From: an uncultured Actinomycetes bacterium
GTDB lineage: Bacteria > Actinomycetota > Actinomycetes > Nanopelagicales > Nanopelagicaceae
Reading direction: 5' to 3'
Assembly: GCA_937860175.1 (NCBI GenBank)
Contig: CALMBJ010000173.1
Span: forward strand, 1 to 12,411
Length of the DNA stretch: 12,411 bases
Each line of letters begins with the position of its first letter. Positions within the stretch are counted from its first letter, which is position 1. This document shows positions 7,460-12,411 of the stretch, piece after piece. A program made the translations under genes and the position numbers. The notes beneath the pieces are model-generated. The model was not told where the DNA came from. It saw only the letters and a list, made by a program, of their open reading frames with translations, and searched no databases.

Positions 7460-8998
7460 TTACTTCCTCAATCTAATCCGTGGATCCAGGGCTGAGTACA
7501 ACAAATCTGCTAACAAGTTTCCGGTTACAACTAGGAATGACAAAAGCAAGTTAACGCCCATCAACAGATTTAGGTCGTAGGTGTTAATCGCTTTAATTCC
7601 AAGTGTTCCCATTCCTTGCCAACCAAAAACACGCTCTGTAATAACAGCGCCACCAACAAGTCCCACGAACTCACCTACGAACAAGCTTGAAAGTGGAAGC
7701 ATCATGTTTCTAAATGCGTGACGGGTAATTACTACACGCTCATTTAATCCCTTAGCGCGAGCGGTGCGGATGTAATCCTGATTGAGAACCTCTAGTAGCG
7801 CTCCACGTGAGTAACGAATCCAACCCGCAAGTGAGATCAAGATCAATGCAAGGGTCGGAAGAATCAAGTGCATGATGATGTCGAGGTTGTTGAGCCAAAA
7901 ATCCTCTGTTACAAGCTGATCTTTACGCTGACCAAAGGTAGGAACTGGGCGGTAGTTAACCGCATCAGTAGCGCTGTACTCCTTCCAGCTCTGCATAACT
8001 CGATCAATAAGGATCAAGAATCCGCACAGCACACCGGTCAAAATTGCGGTGCGTGCAATTGGCCCTCTGTCGATCTTGCTAAATGCTCCAGCGACCAAGA
8101 CACCGGTGCCAATTACCAGAGCCACCATTACAAAAATAGTTAGGTATGAGCCGTAGTTATCAAAGATCCATTGCGCTGGGTAGTACCAAGCTATGGCAAG
8201 TCCTGCCATTACTAACGCTGCTTTTTTTGCCTTAACATCGGCTAAACCTGAAGACAGGGCTGTGATTCCAAATGCGATTCCTACCGATAGGAATGCGATC
8301 AGGAAGATTCCCAAACCTGGATCTAGGTACCAATCTGTGAGGTCAATGGCCCACAAAATCACAAAGTTTGTTGCAAAGGCTCCGGCAAAGACAGTCCAGA
8401 ATCTGCGGCGCTCTCCTCCGAGCAATGAGCTCCAAAAAACTCCAGTAAAGATGGAGAAGAAAATCATCCAACTAAATGGAATGTTTGGTTCCGACAAAAA
8501 GTTATTGAACTGGATAGCCATGAATTCCTTGAGAAGAACAGCTACCCAGAAAATTGGAAGTGAGTAAAGAAGGAAAGCTAAAAATGTCATGCCGTAGTCA
8601 AAGCGGCTGTATTGACGTAGCGCTGAAATGATGCCGAGCGCCAGACCTAGTAGAAGTGCGGTGATTGTTGCTACAAGAACTAGTCGAATGGTGACTGGAA
8701 TTGCGAAGGCCAATTCAGATTGAACAGATAGACCATCACGAGTTGTACCTAGATCTAGGTTTCCAACAAAAACTCCGAGCAAACCGCGAAGCCACAAGAA
8801 GTAGCGAAGCGGTGGTGGAACATCAAGATTGAGTTGGCGGGTTAGAGCTGCAATTTGCTGCTGAGCGCTGTCATCATTACTCAAGCGCAGCTCAGCGAGT
8901 GGATCGCTGGCGTATGCGGCGAGGTTGTACACCAAGAAAGATGATCCAAAAAGGATCATTATTGAAATACCTAGCCGACGCGAGATATAGCTCAGCAT
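7460..8998 (-). CDS. DppB/OppB-type ABC permease with a large inserted membrane domain
   Basis: The 512-residue product is much longer than the usual 310-340 residues of DppB. The N-terminal part (1-165) is canonical: first helix at 8-28, a periplasmic loop, and helices up to SLPIFWVAVLL (146-156). The C-terminal part (373-512) is also canonical, with the EAA loop around DYIRTARAKGLNERVVITRH (408-427), GGAVITERVFGW (449-460) and the final ALDPRIR (503-509). Between them lie about 170-200 extra residues with five or six hydrophobic stretches (about 177-195, 203-220, 229-248, 260-275, 285-305, 315-333). I recall similar permeases of about 500 residues in other Actinobacteria, so this appears to be a lineage variant rather than a frame error; the frame is clean throughout. 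A GGGGGAG ribosome binding site lies 6 nt before the ATG. It would pair with the DppC-type subunit to form the channel. Confidence 0.93.
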   Translation of the reverse strand: MLSYISRRLGISIMILFGSSFLVYNLAAYASDPLAELRLSNDDSAQQQIAALTRQLNLDVPPPLRYFLWLRGLLGVFVGNLDLGTTRDGLSVQSELAFAIPVTIRLVLVATITALLLGLALGIISALRQYSRFDYGMTFLAFLLYSLPIFWVAVLLKEFMAIQFNNFLSEPNIPFSWMIFFSIFTGVFWSSLLGGERRRFWTVFAGAFATNFVILWAIDLTDWYLDPGLGIFLIAFLSVGIAFGITALSSGLADVKAKKAALVMAGLAIAWYYPAQWIFDNYGSYLTIFVMVALVIGTGVLVAGAFSKIDRGPIARTAILTGVLCGFLILIDRVMQSWKEYSATDAVNYRPVPTFGQRKDQLVTEDFWLNNLDIIMHLILPTLALILISLAGWIRYSRGALLEVLNQDYIRTARAKGLNERVVITRHAFRNMMLPLSSLFVGEFVGLVGGAVITERVFGWQGMGTLGIKAINTYDLNLLMGVNLLLSFLVVTGNLLADLLYSALDPRIRLRK

Positions 8999-9049
8999 GC
9001 GATGCTCCCCCAGAAATTCATTTGGCTCTTAACGGTCCCGAATCATAGC

Positions 9050-9087
9050 GCGAGTGGCACCTGGTCATGTAACCAGATGCCACTCGC
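9050..9087 (-). promoter_or_regulatory. Long intercistronic hairpin between binding-protein and permease genes
   Basis: Arms 9050-9059 (GCGAGTGGCA) and 9078-9087 pair over 10 bp, and 9061-9065 pairs with 9072-9076 over 5 bp, around a 6-nt loop. The one base pair between them (9060/9077) is a C-A mismatch on the plus strand but a U-G wobble in the minus-strand RNA, which gives a continuous 16-bp stem in the direction of operon transcription. No U tract follows on that strand, so it fits RNA protection or partial attenuation better than full termination. Confidence 0.8.
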
Positions 9088-9097
9088 TTACTTATGT

Positions 9098-9116
9098 TTC
9101 ACCCCAGATGGGTGAA
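9098..9116 (-). promoter_or_regulatory. Middle intercistronic hairpin
   Basis: TTCACCC (9098-9104) and GGGTGAA (9110-9116) form a perfect 7-bp stem with a 5-nt loop in the gap after the binding-protein gene. It stands between two stronger hairpins and has no U tract on the operon strand. Confidence 0.65.
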
Positions 9117-9117
9117 T

Positions 9118-9142
9118 CTAATAGCTTAAATCAAGCTATTAG
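9118..9142 (-). promoter_or_regulatory. Hairpin overlapping the binding-protein stop codon
   Basis: CTAATAGCTT (9118-9127) and AAGCTATTAG (9133-9142) form a perfect 10-bp stem with a 5-nt loop. The stop codon of the binding-protein gene (9139-9141) lies inside the arm, so a terminating ribosome would open the hairpin and it would re-form after release. It is the first of three tandem hairpins met by the transcript. Confidence 0.75.
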
Positions 9143-10980
9143 TATGCCCACTCCCACCAGTTCCAAACAAGTGTTGGAGATAGTGCCGCAGGCTTTACGC
9201 CCTTGAGGTTTGAGTTGAAGGCGGTTACTGCAGGGAACTGGAATACACCAAGTGTGATTCCCTCAGCGTGGATGATGCGCTCTGCCTGGATCACCTTAGA
9301 AATATAAGATGAACGTGACAATGGAAGCTGCATTGAATCCAAGATTGCATCAAGGTTTGGAAGACTTACACCCGTACGGTTGTTTCCTCCACCAGTGCGG
9401 AAGTTTGAGTTTGTGCCTGTCTGAGATACCGCTGTTTGGCAGTATGCAAAGAACATTGCATCGTACTCAGTGTTCTGAATTCGTGGTGACCATGAAGTCT
9501 GAACATCACCCTGTAGATCGAAGCCAGCCTTGATTGCATTTGCCTTAGCAAGTGCGAACTCAGCTGCACGACGAGCGTTAGCTCCAGGTACAAGTACCTT
9601 TACTGCAACTGGGTTGCTTGGTGATGCACTTGGGAAGTGCTTCTTTACCAAACGAAGTGCCTTTGCATTGAGTTCAGCCTGTGAACCAACGAAGAAGTTA
9701 GAACCGTTGTTTGCAACTAGACGGTCGTATCCTTCTTCACCTGGAGAAACAAATGTTGAACCAAGAACAACCACATCTGGGTTGATTGGAGCAATTAGCT
9801 TCTCGTTGATCTCTGCACGTGGCACAGCAAGAAGGAATGCACGACGAAGGTCTGCACCGCGTCCACCATGTCCCTTGAAGATACCGTTGTATGCAGGCTG
9901 TCCTGGTGCTGCGTTAACGCGTGTGTCCCAGTGCTCGTAGCAAGACTGGATTCCACCGCGAACAGTTACGCCCTTGATTCGGTTCAGAGCTGCTACTGCA
10001 TCTGCAGTTGCCTGACCCTGGTAGATATCAATTTCACCGTTAGCAAGTGCCTGTGATGCAGCAGTTCCATCAGCGATGAAACGGAAGATTACAGTGTCAA
10101 CAGATCCGCTTAGCGCTGGACCTGAGTTGTAACGTGGGTTGCGCTTCATAGTTACAGATGAGCCCTTTACAGCGCTCTGAACCAAGAATCCACCGTTACC
10201 TACGAATAGGAGTGGGTTTGTGCTGCTGTTTACATCAGCGATGTCATAGTCAGTTGACCAGACCTTACCCATTGCGCGAAGAACGTTTGTGTTCTTTGAG
10301 TTAAATGCTGCAAGGAAACGAGCCTTAGCAGCGTTGTTCTCTGCAACTGTGCCTAGAGCCTTCTTGCCCTCTGACATCAAAACAAGCGCGTGTACTGGTG
10401 ATGGTCCTGGACCAAAGAGATCCCAGTTAGCGATCTTGTTCTTGTAACGCAATGTCAATGACATTCCATCAGCTGAAAGAGTTGGCTCTCCAGCGATGTT
10501 GTTGCTGTATGTACCTGAGTAACCATTTGAATCAAATGCTGATGGATTTGACTTGTTTAGTGGATCGCCAAGTCCTGCAGCCTTTGAGTAATCGTTGCTT
10601 GATAGAACGTGTGACAGCAATAGATCTACAGCTGTGATTGGTGTTCCATCAGACCAAACGCGTCCTGGGTTAACTGTGTAGGTAACGCGGAAATCTGTTG
10701 CGCCATTCTTTGTGATTCGGTATGAACCGAATACTCTGTTTTGAATAACGTTCTTCTTGTCATCGTAGTAATTGAATCCGATTGTGTCCAAGTATCCAAC
10801 TGCACCGTTGATTGTGAGGTTGGTATCTGGCTGACCAGAGTTAAACGATGTCAATGAGTTGGTGTCGTGAACAACAACTGTTGAACGAGTGTTAGCACTT
10901 GCAGGTGATAGCAGTGAAACTGCCAAGGCACCTGAAGCCGCCACTGCGAGTGCAAACTTTGCACTACGTGTGAACTTCAT
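9139..10980 (-). CDS. Secreted family-5 solute-binding protein of a peptide ABC importer
   Basis: The 613-residue extracytoplasmic receptor captures peptides and delivers them to the permeases. It belongs to the SBP_bac_5 (DppA/OppA) family, shown by VWSDGTPITAVDL (108-120), typical of domain I, by the overall length, and by the operon. Residues 1-29 form a classical Sec signal peptide: a basic start, a hydrophobic core of about 9-24, and an Ala-Ser-Ala cleavage site at 27-29. There is no lipobox cysteine, which is unusual for a Gram-positive binding protein, normally a lipoprotein. The only cysteines are Cys347 and Cys514, inside the mature domain. The C-terminus ends in an aromatic-rich WNWWEWAY with no membrane anchor or sortase signal. 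An excellent ribosome binding site and a following hairpin cluster suggest high expression. It is the first gene of the operon. Substrate length and specificity cannot be read from sequence. Confidence 0.93.
   Translation of the reverse strand: MKFTRSAKFALAVAASGALAVSLLSPASANTRSTVVVHDTNSLTSFNSGQPDTNLTINGAVGYLDTIGFNYYDDKKNVIQNRVFGSYRITKNGATDFRVTYTVNPGRVWSDGTPITAVDLLLSHVLSSNDYSKAAGLGDPLNKSNPSAFDSNGYSGTYSNNIAGEPTLSADGMSLTLRYKNKIANWDLFGPGPSPVHALVLMSEGKKALGTVAENNAAKARFLAAFNSKNTNVLRAMGKVWSTDYDIADVNSSTNPLLFVGNGGFLVQSAVKGSSVTMKRNPRYNSGPALSGSVDTVIFRFIADGTAASQALANGEIDIYQGQATADAVAALNRIKGVTVRGGIQSCYEHWDTRVNAAPGQPAYNGIFKGHGGRGADLRRAFLLAVPRAEINEKLIAPINPDVVVLGSTFVSPGEEGYDRLVANNGSNFFVGSQAELNAKALRLVKKHFPSASPSNPVAVKVLVPGANARRAAEFALAKANAIKAGFDLQGDVQTSWSPRIQNTEYDAMFFAYCQTAVSQTGTNSNFRTGGGNNRTGVSLPNLDAILDSMQLPLSRSSYISKVIQAERIIHAEGITLGVFQFPAVTAFNSNLKGVKPAALSPTLVWNWWEWAY
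10894..10980 (-). other. Sec signal peptide without lipobox
   Basis: These are residues 1-29 of the binding protein: Lys2, Arg5 and Lys8, then an Ala/Val/Leu-rich core, then SPASA before Asn30. The cleavage rule A-x-A is met (Ala27, Ala29) and no Cys is present at the expected lipidation position. Confidence 0.8.
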
Positions 10981-10986
10981 ATAGTT

Positions 10987-10993
10987 CCTCCTT
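10987..10993 (-). promoter_or_regulatory. Strong ribosome binding site of the binding-protein gene
   Basis: On the minus strand AAGGAGG lies 6 nt before the ATG at 10980. It is the best Shine-Dalgarno in the window and fits a highly produced receptor. Confidence 0.85.
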
Positions 10994-11004
10994 GAGGGTG
11001 TAAG

Positions 11005-11046
11005 AAAAGCGTCTGCGGAGAGTCGACCAACCCCGAAGGCGCTTTT
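11005..11046 (-). promoter_or_regulatory. Possible leader hairpin upstream of the peptide-importer operon
   Basis: In the minus-strand RNA, AAAAGCG (11046-11040) can pair with CGCUUUU (11011-11005) over a 28-nt loop, followed by CUU. An alternative pairing, ACCAA (11049-11045) with UUGGU (11030-11026), closes over a CC-UUCG-GG element and competes with it. This resembles an attenuator or a simple structured 5' leader. The stems are short and no known riboswitch class was recognised. Confidence 0.35.
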
Positions 11047-11111
11047 GGTGGGGAAAGTTTGCCCTAACCAGTCATTCCGAGCAAGAGGCGAGCGATTTGC
11101 ACAAGCGTGGA

Positions 11112-11120
11112 TTTATAACA
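11112..11120 (-). promoter_or_regulatory. Candidate extended -10 promoter of the ABC operon
   Basis: On the minus strand the sequence reads TGTTATAAA, that is TGn followed by TATAAA, an extended -10 element. No good TTGACA-like -35 is present at 17 bp, as is common for extended -10 promoters. It would give a leader of about 125 nt before the binding-protein ATG. An inverted repeat TTCTC-T-GAGAA (11133-11143) occupies the -35 position. Confidence 0.45.
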
Positions 11121-11179
11121 CCTAGATAACCATTCTCTGAGAAAGGAATGAAAGTAAGAGATTTAGGGGTGAGGGTCGG

Positions 11180-12391
11180 CTACTGAGCCGCCTCTACCCG
11201 GCCAGCGATGCTCATGAAAAATTTGATGGAGCTGATGGCGATCACCGAAGCGATAACTCCCCCGACATACATTGGAAGGCGCAAACTGAAATGTGCCAGT
11301 ACCCCACCAAGTAGCGATCCAATTGGCATCATTCCCCACACCAAAGTTCTGCGGGTTCCATGAATTCTTCCGTAGAGCTCATTCGGGATAATGGTTTGAT
11401 AGGTAGCCATTAGCAAGATGTTCCACTGCGCAATTGCAAAACCGCCAAGCGTTGCTAGCGCTACGAAAACATAAATGTTTGGCGAAAACCCCTGCGCCAA
11501 GAGAATTACCGAACTTCCCGTGATTCCCAAGGTCATCATGATGCTTCGACCAAACCTCTTTGAAGCCTTTGGTGCAACTATGGCACCCAGCAAAGCGCCT
11601 AGCCCTTGAATCGCAAGGATCAGACCAAAGAACTTGGCTTCAAGTTCCAACTCTTTAACAATGAATAAAACCATTGTTGCAGTACCCATGGAGTAACACA
11701 CCCCGATAGTTGCCGTTGTTAATACCAAGCGTCGCAAAACTTTGTGGTTGTACAAATACTTAATGCCGAATTTAATGTCCTCAATAAAGCCAGGTTTATT
11801 CTCTTTCGAACTCTCAGTTCGAACATCCTGCAGATACTGGATAGGGATGGAGAGAGCCAGCAACGTCGCCACTGCATAACCGACGCTATTGATAAAAAAT
11901 GGCAACCAGATGGCGAGCGCATAGAGAAAACCACTTAGCGGTGATCCGATAAAGCCCTGAACTACTGTCTCTGAAATCTGAAGCCTTGAATTTCCTTTTT
12001 CATAATGCTCCTCATCCAAAATTTGAGGGATCAAAGATTGTGCGGTGGTATCGGTTGCTACCTCGCACACGCCGATAACAAATGCAGAAAAAATCAGCCA
12101 GTAAATAGTGACATGTCCTGTAGCAATACCCAACGCCATCACGCCAATAACGGCGCTTCGAATCGCATTTGCTCCAGCCAAGATGAATCTACGATCAACT
12201 CGGTCGACCATTACCCCGATCGGCATTGCAAAAAGTAGCCAAGGCAACATGACCATCGCACCAATGACAGAGATCAAGACGGTGCTGTCGGTAAGAGTTA
12301 TTGCAAGCAGTGGAGCGGCAGCGATTAAGACGCCATCTGCCAAGTTGGAAATTAAACTGCTGGCCCAGAGACGATTAAATGCTGGACCCAT
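11180..12391 (-). CDS. Major facilitator superfamily transporter (MFS_3/EntS-like), 5' end possibly beyond the window
   Basis: At least 403 residues with about twelve hydrophobic helices. The loop between helices 2 and 3 carries GVMVDRVDRR (59-68), a form of the MFS motif G-x-x-x-D-R-x-x-R-R. A weaker counterpart, PKASKRFGRS, lies in the loop after the mid-protein helices. The overall pattern, starting with FNRLWASSLISNLADG, resembles the MFS_3/enterobactin-exporter group of drug and siderophore efflux proteins; the substrate is unknown. The ATG at 12391 has only a weak AAGG upstream, and the frame stays open to the window edge (preceding codons read F-A-K-V-A-D), so the true start may lie further upstream. 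It is transcribed in the same direction as the ABC operon but separated from it by 199 bp that hold a candidate promoter, so it is probably a separate unit. Confidence 0.85.
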   Translation of the reverse strand: MGPAFNRLWASSLISNLADGVLIAAAPLLAITLTDSTVLISVIGAMVMLPWLLFAMPIGVMVDRVDRRFILAGANAIRSAVIGVMALGIATGHVTIYWLIFSAFVIGVCEVATDTTAQSLIPQILDEEHYEKGNSRLQISETVVQGFIGSPLSGFLYALAIWLPFFINSVGYAVATLLALSIPIQYLQDVRTESSKENKPGFIEDIKFGIKYLYNHKVLRRLVLTTATIGVCYSMGTATMVLFIVKELELEAKFFGLILAIQGLGALLGAIVAPKASKRFGRSIMMTLGITGSSVILLAQGFSPNIYVFVALATLGGFAIAQWNILLMATYQTIIPNELYGRIHGTRRTLVWGMMPIGSLLGGVLAHFSLRLPMYVGGVIASVIAISSIKFFMSIAGRVEAAQ

Positions 12392-12411
12392 ATCTGCAAC
12401 CTTAGCAAAAG

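Noticed and set aside
7868..8567. Plus-strand open frames across the DppB insert, raising the idea that the insert is a foreign gene on the other strand
   Set aside because: The minus frame is continuous and encodes hydrophobic helices across the insert. The plus frames have no recognisable features and no ribosome sites.
9050..9087. Ordinary rho-independent terminator ending the receptor transcript
   Set aside because: The stem is strong, but no U tract follows on the operon strand, and the downstream permease genes have no visible promoter of their own.
10981..11111. Known riboswitch class in the operon leader (glycine, SAM, cobalamin, T-box)
   Set aside because: None of the conserved cores that I can recognise are present. 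Only short generic stems are visible.
11131..11150. Terminator for the MFS gene
   Set aside because: The CATTC/GAATG pairing is short, has a 10-nt loop and is not followed by a T tract on the minus strand.

Overview
The window looks like a stretch of chromosome from a small-genome, lower-GC actinobacterium. By eye the base composition is balanced rather than GC-rich. Three features point to Actinobacteria: an actinobacterial-type tRNA-guanine transglycosylase with a characteristic extra loop, a MarR regulator of a type common in that phylum, and a lysine/alanine-rich tail of the HupB or histone-H1 kind. Freshwater acI (Nanopelagicales) or a related lineage is my best guess, but that is inference from family resemblance only. 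No mobile element, tRNA, rRNA or CRISPR array was seen.

Left part (1-902). The window opens inside a gene on the plus strand whose last 85 codons encode a repetitive Lys/Ala/Pro/Arg tail ending at 260. A near-perfect bidirectional terminator (277-311) separates it from a convergent MarR-type regulator (359-844, minus). Between the regulator and the divergent gene to its right lies a perfect 14-bp palindrome, a good candidate operator.

Centre-left (903-4101, plus). An M13 zinc metallopeptidase without a signal peptide is followed after 4 bases by tgt, which starts at TTG. The two are probably co-transcribed and translationally coupled.

Centre to right (4113-10980, minus). This is a five-gene operon, transcribed right to left: a secreted family-5 solute-binding protein, a DppB-type permease with a large extra membrane domain, a DppC-type permease, a fused two-domain ATPase (DppD-DppF type), and a small UPF0126/TRIC membrane protein. 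It is a complete oligopeptide/dipeptide ABC importer with a possible glycine or cation channel at its 3' end. A three-hairpin intercistronic region (9050-9142) follows the binding-protein gene, where it could hold that gene's expression above the permeases. An extended -10 promoter and a structured leader of about 125 nt precede the operon.

Right end (11180-12391, minus). A 12-helix MFS transporter whose reading frame stays open to the window edge.

Taken together, the central region reads as a peptide-utilisation neighbourhood: import of peptides by the ABC system and cytosolic cleavage by the M13 enzyme, the latter possibly under MarR control. The most unusual points are the expanded DppB permease, the binding protein with no lipid-anchor cysteine, the triple hairpin, and the substrate-pocket variant of Tgt. 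I did not find a clearly unprecedented system.
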